A stretch of 64,000 bases of DNA from positions 7,378,001 through 7,442,000 of the forward strand of contig NZ_CP049838.1 of the NCBI RefSeq assembly GCF_013085465.1. The letters run 5' to 3'. The notes under the pieces were generated by a model that was given only the letters and a program-made list of their open reading frames with translations, did not search any database and was not told the DNA's origin. Below, one piece after another: positions 16,516 to 25,364 of this stretch (the stretch's first letter is position 1; the number at the start of each line of letters is the position of its first letter). Both the position numbers and the translations under genes were made by a program. This DNA comes from Streptomyces asoensis (lineage in GTDB: Bacteria > Actinomycetota > Actinomycetes > Streptomycetales > Streptomycetaceae).

Positions 16516-18104
16516 CCGGCAACCATCAGGCGCTGGCGTTGTTGCTGTTCAGCGTCTTCGTCGCGGTCACGTTGGGGATCACGACCTGGGTGAGCCGCAA
16601 CCGCCATGGTTCGGAGGAGGAGTTCTACGTCGGCGGGCGGCTGTTCTCCCCGATGGAGAATGGTTTTGCCATCGCGGGCGACTACATGTCCGCCGCCTCC
16701 TTCCTGGGTGTCACCGGGCTCATCGCGCTGTTCGGGTACGACGGGCTGCTGTATGTGGTCGGATTCCTCGTGGCCTGGCTGGTGGTGCTGTTCCTCGTCG
16801 CCGAGCTGGTGCGCAACTGCGGGCGGTTCACGCTCGCCGACGTGGTCGCCGCGCGGATGAGCGAGCGGCCGGTGCGGATCGCGGCGGGAACCTCCTCGGT
16901 CACCGTGTCCGTTCTCTATCTGGTGGCCCAGATGGTGGGCGCCGGCAGCCTGGTCGCGCTGCTCCTCGGGAACACCGGCGAGGCGGCTCGGTCCTGGGCC
17001 GTCATCGGGGTCGGTGCGCTCATGGTGATCTATGTGTCGTTGGGAGGGATGCGGGCGACCACGTGGATCCAGATCGTCAAGGCGGTTCTGCTGCTGGCGG
17101 GCACCATCGCGCTCACCGTGCTCGTCCTGGTGCGCTTCCACGGTGACTTCGACCAATTGCTGCGCACTGCGGCTGAGCGCAGTGGGCACGGTGACGCGTT
17201 CCTGGCACCCGGGCTGAAGTACGGCGGGGACTGGACCGCGCGTTTCGACTTCATGAGCCTGGGGCTCGCGCTGGTGCTGGGCACGGCGGGACTGCCGCAC
17301 ATCCTGTCCCGCTTCTACACCGTGCCCACCGCGCAGGCCGCCCGTCGCTCCGTCGTCTGGTCGATCGGGCTGATCGGCGGCTTCTACCTGATGACGATCG
17401 TCCTCGGGTTCGGTGCGGCGGCGATCGTCGGCCCGGAGGCGGTGCGCGGCTCGAACGCGTCCGGGAACACGGCGGTTCCGCTTCTGGCACTCGACCTGGG
17501 CGGCGGCGCCGACTCCACCGGCGGAGCGGTGCTGTTCGCGGTCGTGGGGGCCATCGCCTTCGCCACGATCCTCGCGGTCGTCGCCGGGATCACGCTCGCC
17601 TCCTCGGCGTCGGTGGCACACGACCTGTACGCCTCCCTGCGCCGCCGGCAGGCCAAACCCCGCAGCGAGGTCGCGGTGGCGCGGATCGCCGCCGTGGGCG
17701 TCGGTGTGGTCGCCATCGCCCTCGGCCTGCTGGCCCGCGATCTCAACGTCGCCTTCCTGGTCGGGCTCGCCTTTGCCGTCGCGGCGTCCGCGAATCTGCC
17801 GGTCCTGATGTACTCGCTGTTCTGGCGGGGCTTCACCACGCGGGGCGCCGTGTGGGCGGTGTACGGCGGGCTGGTCCCGGCCCTGGCGCTCGTCGTGCTG
17901 TCGCCGGTGGTGTCCGGCAGCCCCGAGTCGCTGTTCCCGAGCGTGGACTTCCAGTACTTCCCGCTACAGAACCCCGGTCTGGTCTCGATTCCACTGGGCT
18001 TCCTGGCGGGCTGGCTCGGCACGGTCACCTCGGCCGAGGTCGCGGACGAGGCCAAGCACGCGGAGACCGAGGTGCGGTCACTGACCGGGGCGGGAGCCGC
18101 GTAA
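16512..18104 (+). CDS. sodium:solute symporter of the ActP/MctC (acetate/monocarboxylate) type
   Basis: 530 aa with about 13 membrane segments. N-terminal features are typical of SSS carboxylate carriers: SEEEFYVGGR, then NGFAIAGDYMSAASFLG with the sodium-site residues, and later GLPHILSRFYTV. The likely substrate is acetate, pyruvate or another short monocarboxylate, driven by sodium. It starts at GTG 16512 within the end of the DUF485 gene. An orphan CitB-type regulator gene converges on it from 18843 and may control carboxylate use. Confidence 0.88.
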   Translation: MTGNHQALALLLFSVFVAVTLGITTWVSRNRHGSEEEFYVGGRLFSPMENGFAIAGDYMSAASFLGVTGLIALFGYDGLLYVVGFLVAWLVVLFLVAELVRNCGRFTLADVVAARMSERPVRIAAGTSSVTVSVLYLVAQMVGAGSLVALLLGNTGEAARSWAVIGVGALMVIYVSLGGMRATTWIQIVKAVLLLAGTIALTVLVLVRFHGDFDQLLRTAAERSGHGDAFLAPGLKYGGDWTARFDFMSLGLALVLGTAGLPHILSRFYTVPTAQAARRSVVWSIGLIGGFYLMTIVLGFGAAAIVGPEAVRGSNASGNTAVPLLALDLGGGADSTGGAVLFAVVGAIAFATILAVVAGITLASSASVAHDLYASLRRRQAKPRSEVAVARIAAVGVGVVAIALGLLARDLNVAFLVGLAFAVAASANLPVLMYSLFWRGFTTRGAVWAVYGGLVPALALVVLSPVVSGSPESLFPSVDFQYFPLQNPGLVSIPLGFLAGWLGTVTSAEVADEAKHAETEVRSLTGAGAA

Positions 18105-18150
18105 CGGGCGACTCCTCACCGCCGTACCGCATCGGGGTCCTGGCGCCCGG

Positions 18151-18843
18151 CTACGGCGCCACCCAGGCATAGCGGTGTTCCGGGCGGCCCGTGTCGCCGT
18201 ACTTGAGGGAGAGGTGCAGGCGTCCGGCCTGTTCCAGGTGGCGGAGGTAGCGCTGGGCGGTGGAGCGGCTCAGGCCGGTCTCGGCGGCGACCTCGTGGGC
18301 CGACAGAGGGTGATTCGCGCGGTGCAGAACGTCGCAGATCAGGTCCGTGGTCGGTTCCGAGTGGCCGCTCGGCAGGCCGGGCGAGGACGGCGCCGGCCCG
18401 GTGCGCAGGGCGCCGAAGATCCGGTCGACCTGCTCCTGGCCGGCGACGCCGTGCCCACCGACCCGGTCCACCGTGCGGCGCAGGGCTGCATACGAGTCGA
18501 GGCGGGTGCGCAGGGCGGCGAAGGTGAACGGTTTGACCAGATAGTGCAGGGCGCCCAGGCGCATCGCGGTCTGCACCGTCGTGACGTCACCGGCCGCCGT
18601 GATCATGATGACGTCGGTGCCATGGCCCTGCTCACGCATGCGGTGAATGAGTTGGAGGCCGGTCTGGTCGGGCAGGTAGTGGTCGAGCAGCACCAGGTCG
18701 ATGGTTCCGCGCTCGATGGTTCCCAGCGCCTGGGCGGCACTGTGCGCGCGGGCGGCCACCCGGAAGCCGGGAACCTTTCCCACGTACTTGGCGTTGATCT
18801 CGGCGACACGGAAGTCGTCGTCCACCACCAGGACGTCAATCAT
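18151..18843 (-). CDS. orphan response regulator, CitB/DcuR family
   Basis: 230 aa. Receiver with VLVVDDD at the start and Asp54 in LVLLDHYLPDQTG; a C-terminal HTH (LSAHEVAAETGLSRSTAQRYLRHL, quoted in part) of the type in CitB/DcuR regulators of carboxylate uptake. ATG 18843 has GAGAGAGG upstream. It has no adjacent kinase. It closely resembles the regulator at 21946-22626 along its length (for example YGDTGRPEHRYAW against YGDAGRPEHRYVW), so the pair are paralogues and may share the single kinase at 22623. It is divergent from the ABC operon at 19005. Confidence 0.88.
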   Translation of the reverse strand: MIDVLVVDDDFRVAEINAKYVGKVPGFRVAARAHSAAQALGTIERGTIDLVLLDHYLPDQTGLQLIHRMREQGHGTDVIMITAAGDVTTVQTAMRLGALHYLVKPFTFAALRTRLDSYAALRRTVDRVGGHGVAGQEQVDRIFGALRTGPAPSSPGLPSGHSEPTTDLICDVLHRANHPLSAHEVAAETGLSRSTAQRYLRHLEQAGRLHLSLKYGDTGRPEHRYAWVAP

Positions 18844-18908
18844 CGGGCCTCTCTCCGTCAAGGCCAGGCGGGCGTTAAGCCCGTGTTTCGGCTTCGCTGT
18901 TCTAGCGC

Positions 18909-18950
18909 GAGCAAAACGAGCACAACAGGCTACTGCAAGCAAAAGAAGCG
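18909..18950. promoter_or_regulatory. two direct A-rich repeats between divergent genes, candidate regulator sites
   Basis: CGAGCAAAACGAGC (18909-18922) recurs as CAAGCAAAAGAAGC (18937-18950) with three mismatches, 28 bp apart, in a stretch visibly richer in A than its surroundings. They lie in the 161-bp gap between the CitB-type regulator and the ABC importer. Such repeats suit CitB-family binding sites, which are A/T-rich and direct or loosely inverted. Inference from position. Confidence 0.45.
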
Positions 18951-19004
18951 CATGCGCCCAGAAGGCTGATGCCGCCTCCCGGGTCACCTCTACCGTCCCC
19001 GGCC

Positions 19005-19820
19005 ATGAGCGCACACACCAGCCCCGCCATCGAGCTGCGGGGCGCGAGCAAGGTCTTCAGGACCCCGTCGGGTGCCCCGCACACCGCCGTGCGGGAACTC
19101 GACCTCACTGTCGGGCGTGGCGAGTTCGTGGCCGTCGTCGGCCCGACCGGCTGCGGCAAGTCGACCACGTTGACCCTGGTCAGCGGTCTGGAAGAGCCCA
19201 CCCAGGGCGAGGTGATGGTCGCCGGGCAGCCCGTGCGTGGCGTCGGTGACAAGGTCGGCTTCGTCTTCCAGCAGGACGCCACTTTTCCCTGGCGTACGGT
19301 CCTGTCCAACGTCATGGCCGGGCCCCGCTTTCGCGGTGTGCCCAAGGCGGAGGCGAAGCGGAACGCGCGCGAGTGGCTGGCCCGGGTCGGGCTGACCGCC
19401 TTCGAGGACCGCTACCCGCACCAGCTTTCCGGCGGTCAGCGCAAGCGCGTGGCCCTCGCCGCGACCTTCGTGAACGACCCCGAGATCCTCCTCATGGACG
19501 AGCCGTTCTCGGCGCTCGACGTGCAGACCAGGGCGCTGATGTCGGACGAGCTCCTCGAGCTGTGGGAGGGCACGGGCGCGTCCGTCGTCTTCGTCACCCA
19601 TGACCTGGAGGAGTCCATCGCGCTGGCCGACAAGGTCGTCGTGATGACCGCCGGCCCCGCCACCGTGAAGCAGGTCTTCGACATCGACCTGCCGAGGCCG
19701 CGCAAGGTCGAGTCGGTGCGTCTGGAGCCGCGGTTCATCGAGATCTACCGCGAGATCTGGGAGTCCCTCGGCGAAGAGGTCCGCATCACCCGAGAGAGAG
19801 GTGCCGCCCGTGTCGCCTGA
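19005..19820 (+). CDS. ABC transporter ATPase, SsuB/TauB/ThiZ type
   Basis: 271 aa. Walker A GPTGCGKST, Q-loop FVFQQDATFPWRTV, signature LSGGQRKRVALA, Walker B LLMDEPFSALD, H-loop FVTHDLEE. This sequence pattern belongs to importers of nitrate, sulfonates, taurine or thiamine precursors. It is the first gene of an operon with the permease (11-bp overlap) and the lipoprotein. ATG 19005 is taken as the start; upstream codons in frame lack a ribosome site. Divergent from the orphan regulator. Confidence 0.92.
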   Translation: MSAHTSPAIELRGASKVFRTPSGAPHTAVRELDLTVGRGEFVAVVGPTGCGKSTTLTLVSGLEEPTQGEVMVAGQPVRGVGDKVGFVFQQDATFPWRTVLSNVMAGPRFRGVPKAEAKRNAREWLARVGLTAFEDRYPHQLSGGQRKRVALAATFVNDPEILLMDEPFSALDVQTRALMSDELLELWEGTGASVVFVTHDLEESIALADKVVVMTAGPATVKQVFDIDLPRPRKVESVRLEPRFIEIYREIWESLGEEVRITRERGAARVA

Positions 19821-20673
19821 AGTGCTCAGCACACCGGTCGTCGACACGGCCAAGGCACCTGACCGCGCCCACTCACGCGCGCGTGCCGCTCGCAGACGCA
19901 AGGCCGTCGTGACGGTGTCGCGTGTCCTGCTCCTGGTGGCCGTGCTCGCCCTGTGGGAGGCGTTCTCCCGGGCCAAGGTCATCGATCCCTTCAACTTCTC
20001 GATGCCTTCCAAGATCTGGGACCAGATCTGGACCTGGGTGACGCACGGGACCGCGCTCGGTTCTCTGGGCGAGCAGATCTGGTACACGCTCTACGAGGCA
20101 CTGCTCGGCTGGGTCATCGGTGTGGTCGCCGGTGTCGTGTGCGGTATCGCACTGGGGCGGATCACCTTCCTCGCCGACATCCTTGGTCCATACATCAAGG
20201 TGCTCAACTCCATACCCAGGATCGTGCTGGCCCCGATCTTCGTGATCTGGTTCGGCCTCGGCCCCGCCTCCAAGGTCGCCTCGGCCGTCGTCCTGGTGTT
20301 CTTCCCGGTCTTCTTCAACGCCTTCCAGGGCGCCCGCGAGGTGGACCGCAACCTCGTCGCCAACGCCCGCATCCTCGGCGCGAGCGACCGCAGGGTGACG
20401 CTCCAGGTGGTCGTCCCGTCCGCCACCTCCTGGATCTTCACCAGCCTCCACGTGAGCTTCGGCTTCGCCCTGATCGGCGCCATCGTCGGTGAGTACATCG
20501 GCGCGACCAAGGGGATCGGACTGCTCGTCGCGCAGTCGCAGGGCACGTTCAACGCGGCGGGTGTGTACGCCGCGATGGTCATCCTCGCCGTCGTCGCACT
20601 CGTCGCGGAGGGTCTGCTGACCTTCGCCGAGCGGCGCATCTTCCGGTGGAAGCCGTCGGGCTCCGACAGCTGA
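19810..20673 (+). CDS. ABC transporter permease, SsuC/TauC type
   Basis: 287 aa with about six membrane segments. The EAA loop is recognisable (ARILGASDRRVTLQVVVPSA). GTG 19810 is preferred to GTG 19801 because GAGAGAGAGG at 19791-19800 is correctly spaced only for the later one. It forms the channel for the ATPase it overlaps and the lipoprotein that follows. Confidence 0.92.
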   Translation: MSPEVLSTPVVDTAKAPDRAHSRARAARRRKAVVTVSRVLLLVAVLALWEAFSRAKVIDPFNFSMPSKIWDQIWTWVTHGTALGSLGEQIWYTLYEALLGWVIGVVAGVVCGIALGRITFLADILGPYIKVLNSIPRIVLAPIFVIWFGLGPASKVASAVVLVFFPVFFNAFQGAREVDRNLVANARILGASDRRVTLQVVVPSATSWIFTSLHVSFGFALIGAIVGEYIGATKGIGLLVAQSQGTFNAAGVYAAMVILAVVALVAEGLLTFAERRIFRWKPSGSDS

Positions 20674-20806
20674 CCCTTCGTTGAACGATCCCCCGAGGAG
20701 CCGTTCCCACGAAAGGGCCCTCGGGACCTTCCATGGACCTTTCCCCGCCCTCCCCTCACCCTCGCTCCACCCCCGCATCGCCCTCTCACAAGGACGTGAA
20801 CCCGCC

Positions 20807-21868
20807 ATGCGCACAACCGCCAGATACACGGCCCTGGCCGCCGCCGGTCTGCTCGCCCTCTCCTCGCTCACCGCCTGTGCCAACGACGCGGCGAGCACCG
20901 CGTCCACGGGCTCCGGTGGCAACGGAGACGGCAAGGGCACCAAGGTCAAGATCATGGTCGGTGGCCTGGACAAGGTCATCTACCTGCCCGCCATGCTCAC
21001 CCAGCGCCTGGGCTACTTCGACGCCGAGGGGCTCGACGTCGAGATGCTGAGTGAGCCGGCCGGTGTCCAGGCCGAGACGGCGCTGGTCTCCGGCCAGGTG
21101 CAGGGGGCCGTCGGCTTCTACGACCACACCCTCGACCTTCAGGTGAAGGGCAAGGAGGTGGAGTCCGTCGTGCAGTTCTCGCACGCGCCCGGTGAGGTGG
21201 AGATCGTCTCCACCGAGGCAGAAGGTGACATCACCTCGCCCAAGGACTTCAAGGGCAAGAAACTCGGCGTCACGGGCCTCGGCTCCTCGACCGACTTCCT
21301 CACCAAGTACCTCGCGGTCAAGAACGGCGTGAAGGTCAGCGACTTCACCCCGGTCGCCGTGGGCGCGGGGCCGACCTTCATCGCCGCGCTCCAGCAGGGC
21401 GCCATCGACGGCGGTATGACGACCGACCCGACCGTGGCGACCATCCTGGACAAGAAGGCCGGCAAGGTCCTGCTCGACATGCGCACCCCGCAGGGCTCCG
21501 AGGACGCGCTCGGCGGACCGTATCCCTCGTCAAGCCTGTACATGCAGACGGACTGGGTCAACAGTCACAAGGACACCGTCCAGAAGTTGGCCAATGCATT
21601 CGTCAAGACACTCAAGTGGATGTCCACCCACAGCGCGGCCGAGATCGCCGAGAAGATGCCGACGGACTACTCCCAGGGGAACAAGCTGCTGTACTCGGTG
21701 GCCATCAAGAACACGCTGCCGATGTTCACCAAGGACGGCGTGATGCCCAAGAACGGCCCCGAGACGGTCGAAAAGGTCCTCAAGGCCTTCAATCCCAACA
21801 TCCAGAACGCCGACGTCGACCTGAGCAAGACCTACACGACCGAGTTCGTCGAGAAGGCAGTGGGCTGA
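20807..21868 (+). CDS. substrate-binding lipoprotein, SsuA/NMT1-like
   Basis: 353 aa. Type II signal peptide with lipobox LTAC (Cys24), then a Gly/Ser linker and an NMT1/SsuA periplasmic-binding fold (YLPAMLTQRLGYFDAEGLDV, KDFKGKKLGVTGLGSSTDF). Proteins like this bind sulfonates, pyrimidine precursors or aromatic carboxylates; the ligand cannot be fixed from sequence. ATG 20807 has an AAGGACG ribosome site. The gap to the permease is 133 bp, long for strict coupling but on the same strand. Confidence 0.9.
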   Translation: MRTTARYTALAAAGLLALSSLTACANDAASTASTGSGGNGDGKGTKVKIMVGGLDKVIYLPAMLTQRLGYFDAEGLDVEMLSEPAGVQAETALVSGQVQGAVGFYDHTLDLQVKGKEVESVVQFSHAPGEVEIVSTEAEGDITSPKDFKGKKLGVTGLGSSTDFLTKYLAVKNGVKVSDFTPVAVGAGPTFIAALQQGAIDGGMTTDPTVATILDKKAGKVLLDMRTPQGSEDALGGPYPSSSLYMQTDWVNSHKDTVQKLANAFVKTLKWMSTHSAAEIAEKMPTDYSQGNKLLYSVAIKNTLPMFTKDGVMPKNGPETVEKVLKAFNPNIQNADVDLSKTYTTEFVEKAVG

Positions 21869-21945
21869 CGATCGAGCAGGCGGCGGGCGGGGATCCGTAT
21901 CCCAGGAGGGCACGGTTCCTTCCCCCGCCCACGAGAACCGAGCCC

Positions 21946-22626
21946 TCAGGCGCGGGTCGCCCACACGTAACGGTGTTCCGGGCGGCCCGCGTCGCCGTAC
22001 TTCAGGGTCAGCCGGGCCCGCCCCGTGCGCTCCAGGAGCTTCAGGTAACGCTGGGCGGTCTGGCGGCTCACCCCGGTCCGGTCGGCGATCTCCTGGGCCG
22101 ACAGGGGTCCTTCGGCGTTCATCAGGGACTGGCGTACGAGTTCGGCGGTGGTGGGGGAGTGCCCTTTGGGCAGGCCGGGTTCGGAGGAGGCGGACAGTGC
22201 GCCGAAGATGCGGTCGACATCGGCCTGTTCGGCCTCCCCGCCGCCGTCCAGGGTGCGGCGCAGCTCGGCGTACGCCTCCAGCTTGGCGCGCAGACCTGCG
22301 AAGGCGAACGGTTTCACCAGGTACTGAAGGGCGCCCTGGCGCATCGCCGCCTGCACCGTCGTGACGTCCCGTGCGGCCGTCACCATGATCACGTCGGTCT
22401 GGTGGCCGCGCCGACGCATCTCCTGGACGACCTCGAGACCCGTCTCGTCGGGCAGGTAGTGGTCCAGCAGGACGAGGTCCAGGCGGGGCAGCAGCTCCAG
22501 CTGGCGCAGCGCGTCGGCCGCGCTGTGAGCCTCGCCGGCGACGTGGAAGCCCGGCACCTTCTCGACGTAGGCGGCGTTGACCTGGGCGACCCGGGTGTCG
22601 TCGTCCACGACCAGGACCTCGATCAT
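21946..22626 (-). CDS. response regulator, CitB/DcuR family, cognate of the CitA-like kinase
   Basis: 226 aa. Receiver with VLVVDDD, phospho-acceptor Asp55 in LVLLDHYLPDETG, and a C-terminal HTH (EIADRTGVSRQTAQRYLKLL). ATG 22626 overlaps the stop of the kinase gene by four bases, so the two are co-translated. It is a close paralogue of the orphan regulator at 18151-18843, on the other side of the ABC operon. It converges on the lipoprotein gene with 77 bp between. Confidence 0.92.
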   Translation of the reverse strand: MIEVLVVDDDTRVAQVNAAYVEKVPGFHVAGEAHSAADALRQLELLPRLDLVLLDHYLPDETGLEVVQEMRRRGHQTDVIMVTAARDVTTVQAAMRQGALQYLVKPFAFAGLRAKLEAYAELRRTLDGGGEAEQADVDRIFGALSASSEPGLPKGHSPTTAELVRQSLMNAEGPLSAQEIADRTGVSRQTAQRYLKLLERTGRARLTLKYGDAGRPEHRYVWATRA

Positions 22627-24293
22627 CGCGCCTCCTCCTCGGCAGTGCTCTTCGCCGGTGCGGCCAGGGCGGGTTCCAGGTCGGGCTCGGTGAGTGCCTC
22701 GGGCAGGACGACGGTGAACTCGGCGCCCCCGCCGGTCGCTTCGTCCACCGTGGCATGGCCGCCCTGCCGCTCGGCGAGCCTGCGCACCAGGGAGAGCCCG
22801 ATCCCACGCTTGCCGTGCGCCGGCGGCTTCTTCGTGGACCAGCCCTCGGTGAAGATCAACTCGCGCTGCTCGGCCGGGATGCCGGGGCCCGTGTCCCGCA
22901 CCCGCAGGACCGCGGTACGGCCCTCCGCGCGCAGTTCGACCTCCACGCGCGCGTGCGGCTTGCCCGCGACGGCGTCGAGCGCGTTGTCCACCAGATTGCC
23001 GACGATCGTGACCAGCCCGCGCGGGTCGATCAGGCGGTCGGGCAGGCGGGTGCGGTCGGACACCCACAGGGCGACACCGCGCTCGGCCGCGACGGTCGCC
23101 TTGCCGACCAGCAGGGCGGCGAGCAGCGGGTCCTCGATCTTCTCGGTCACCTGCTCCGCGGTCGCCCGGTGATCGCCGACCACCTCCCCGACGAAGTCCA
23201 CCGCGTCGTCGTACATCTCCAGTTCGAGCAGCCCCAGCAGCGTGTGCATGCGGTTGGCGTGCTCGTGGTCCTGGGCGCGCAGCGCGTCGATGAGGCCGTG
23301 CGTCGAGTCGAGTTCGCGCCCGAGCTGCTCCAGCTCGGTGCGGTCGCGCAGGGTGGCCACCGCGCCGCCGTCGTCGGTGGGCATGCGGTTGACGACCAGG
23401 ACGCGCTGTCCGCGGACGGCGATCAGGTCCGTGCCGGTCACCCGGCCCGCCAGGACATCGGCCGTACGTCCCCCGCCGAGCGCCTCGTCGGGCGAAGCGC
23501 CCACCACCTCCTCCCCGATGCCGAGGAGGCGCTGGGCCTCGTCGTTGAGCAGCCGGACGCGGCCGGCGCGGTCCAGGGCGACGACGCCTTCCCGGATGCC
23601 GTGCAGCATCGCCTCGCGCTCGGCGAGCAGCGCCGAGATGTCGGAGAAGGCCAGGTCGCGGGTCTGGCGCTGGACCCGCCGGGAGATCAGCCAGGCGGCC
23701 AGCGCGCCCACCGCGAGGGCGCCGCCTGCGTAGGCGAACAGTCCGGGGATCGCGTGGATCAGGCGGGCGCGCACGCTGTCGTACTCGATACCGACCGAGA
23801 CCGCGCCGATGATCTTGTCGTCACCGTCGCGCAGGGGCACCTTGCCGCGGGCCGAGCGGCCCAGGGTGCCACTGTCGATCTCCATGACGTCCCTACCCGC
23901 CAGGGCCTGGCTCGGGTCCGTCGACACATGGCCACCGACCTGCTCGGGGTCGGCGTGCGACCAGCGGGTGCCATGGAGGTCCATCACCACGACGTACTCC
24001 GCGCCGCTGGCCTTGCGGATCCGCTCGGCCTCCCGCTGCACCGGTCCGTCGACCGACGGCCGCGTGCTCCGGAGGTCCTCGGCGATCTGCGGCACAGCCG
24101 CGGTGGTCTGCGCGATGGCGAGGGCACGGCGCATCGCCTGGTCGTCCAGCTGATCGCTGAGCGGAGCGAGGAACAGCCCGGTCGCGAGCACCACGACTCC
24201 CGCGGCGATCGTCAGCTGCATGAGCAGGACCTGCGAGAACATGCGCCGCGGCATTCCGAGGCGCAGGCGGCGGGCGGGGGGAGTGGGGCTCAT
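22623..24293 (-). CDS. sensor histidine kinase, CitA/DcuS family
   Basis: 556 aa. First membrane segment at about residues 20-43, an extracytoplasmic PAS-like (CACHE) domain to about 185 (AEYVVVMDLHGTRWSH), a second membrane segment, a cytoplasmic PAS, then a Spo0B-like dimerisation helix with the phospho-acceptor in DHEHANRMHTLLG and an HATPase_c domain (NLVDNALDAV, DTGPGIP, KRGIGLSLVRRLAE). CitA/DcuS kinases bind C4/C6 carboxylates outside the cell. The neighbouring importers make carboxylate sensing likely. ATG 24293 was chosen over an upstream ATG because the residues before it are not conserved in type. Confidence 0.9.
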   Translation of the reverse strand: MSPTPPARRLRLGMPRRMFSQVLLMQLTIAAGVVVLATGLFLAPLSDQLDDQAMRRALAIAQTTAAVPQIAEDLRSTRPSVDGPVQREAERIRKASGAEYVVVMDLHGTRWSHADPEQVGGHVSTDPSQALAGRDVMEIDSGTLGRSARGKVPLRDGDDKIIGAVSVGIEYDSVRARLIHAIPGLFAYAGGALAVGALAAWLISRRVQRQTRDLAFSDISALLAEREAMLHGIREGVVALDRAGRVRLLNDEAQRLLGIGEEVVGASPDEALGGGRTADVLAGRVTGTDLIAVRGQRVLVVNRMPTDDGGAVATLRDRTELEQLGRELDSTHGLIDALRAQDHEHANRMHTLLGLLELEMYDDAVDFVGEVVGDHRATAEQVTEKIEDPLLAALLVGKATVAAERGVALWVSDRTRLPDRLIDPRGLVTIVGNLVDNALDAVAGKPHARVEVELRAEGRTAVLRVRDTGPGIPAEQRELIFTEGWSTKKPPAHGKRGIGLSLVRRLAERQGGHATVDEATGGGAEFTVVLPEALTEPDLEPALAAPAKSTAEEEAR

Positions 24294-24348
24294 ACCCAAG
24301 ACGGTACGTGGGTGGAGCGGCACAGCCGTAGGGGTGGGTGGTGTGGAT

Positions 24349-24379
24349 CTCTTGACCGACTCAAGAGGAAACGATTCCT
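24349..24379. promoter_or_regulatory. inverted repeats upstream of the CitA-like kinase
   Basis: CTCTTGA (24349-24355) and TCAAGAG (24361-24367) form a perfect 7-bp inverted repeat around CCGAC. A second one, AGGAA-N4-TTCCT, abuts it at 24366-24379. They lie 56-86 bp upstream of the kinase-regulator operon and could bind its own regulator. Confidence 0.4.
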
Positions 24380-24422
24380 TGGTGCCCGCGCCGGGTGCGG
24401 CCGGATCGTGTCCGTAAGTGTG

Positions 24423-25364
24423 TCAGCCCACCAGGGCCGTTCCAGCCGGCTCGCGTACCGCCACCACGTCCATCCGCGCAGGTGAACCAAGGACCGAGGC
24501 GCCGCAGCTTTCCGGCCGGGGCGGCAGGGAAGCACCCTGGTCGACGACGACCTGCCAGTGGCGTCCGTCCCTGTGCGCGACGGTCACCTCCCAGCGCGGT
24601 GCGCCGCCCGTGGTCCGGACGACGCTCAGCGCCTCCGCCGCGTCCTCGCCGGTCGCCGAGCGCACCGCCAGTTCCGCCGCCTGGCCGGGCCGATCCCAGG
24701 CCGAACACCCGCGGCACCCCTCCACGACGATCCGCCCGTCCTGGACGCCTTGCAGGATCTCCTTGACGGTGTGGGCCGCTGCGCGGCCGTACGCGTACCC
24801 GTACGGCAGGACGAGCAGGGTGGGCGAGAAGCGATGACCCCCCAGATGGGTGACCTCCCAGGCGCCCCGCACCCCCGAGGCGGCGAGCTCCGCGGCCAGC
24901 GGACGGCCGAGGAGCGCGCAGCAGCGGTCGCGCTTGCCGTTGGTGCAGACGAGGGCGAGCGGGTCGCCCGTGTGGGGCCCGCCCCGCAGCGCGGTGTCGA
25001 AGGTCCGGTGGTCGCCCTTGCCGAGCGCGGCGAAGTCGAGGTCCAGCAGCTGCCGTGGGTCGTGGGTGGTGGCGCTGCGCAGCCACACCCTTCCGGGGAC
25101 GGTGTGGGCCGCGTACACCTGCCGCAGGGGCGGTGCGCCGAAGTCCGCGTGGCGGCCGGGGCGGCGGATGAGCGCGACGCGTACGCCCGTGTCCCGCGCG
25201 GCGGCATCCAGGGCGCGGCCCAGGGCCGGGTCCAGGTGGCTCGAAACCAGGGCTTTGGCACCCCAGGGGCCGGGCTGTTCCAGGAGGAGCCAGGTCGTTG
25301 CCGTGGCCGCGGTTCCGGAAATGGGCTCGTCGAGATCCCGCGAGACGGTCGCGCACGTACTCAC
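24423..25364 (-). CDS. Apd1/sucrase-ferredoxin-like [2Fe-2S] protein, iron-box controlled
   Basis: 313 aa of the sucrase/ferredoxin-like family, a thioredoxin-fold group related to yeast Apd1. Candidate cluster ligands are Cys140 and Cys148/149 (CTNGKRDRCC) and the H-x3-H pair His173/His177 (THLGGHRF); Apd1 binds its [2Fe-2S] cluster with two Cys and an HxxxH. A further CxxC (EGCRGCSAW) lies near residue 220. GTG 25364 is chosen because it lies seven bases after a TAGGCT -10 hexamer that is part of an iron box, giving a leaderless message. Upstream in-frame starts would place the iron box inside the gene. An electron-transfer or ferric-reduction role is an inference. Confidence 0.8.
   Translation of the reverse strand: MSTCATVSRDLDEPISGTAATATTWLLLEQPGPWGAKALVSSHLDPALGRALDAAARDTGVRVALIRRPGRHADFGAPPLRQVYAAHTVPGRVWLRSATTHDPRQLLDLDFAALGKGDHRTFDTALRGGPHTGDPLALVCTNGKRDRCCALLGRPLAAELAASGVRGAWEVTHLGGHRFSPTLLVLPYGYAYGRAAAHTVKEILQGVQDGRIVVEGCRGCSAWDRPGQAAELAVRSATGEDAAEALSVVRTTGGAPRWEVTVAHRDGRHWQVVVDQGASLPPRPESCGASVLGSPARMDVVAVREPAGTALVG

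Noticed and set aside
22755..24485. Forward frame opposite the CitA-like kinase
   Set aside because: Shadow of a kinase gene with complete motifs on the reverse strand.
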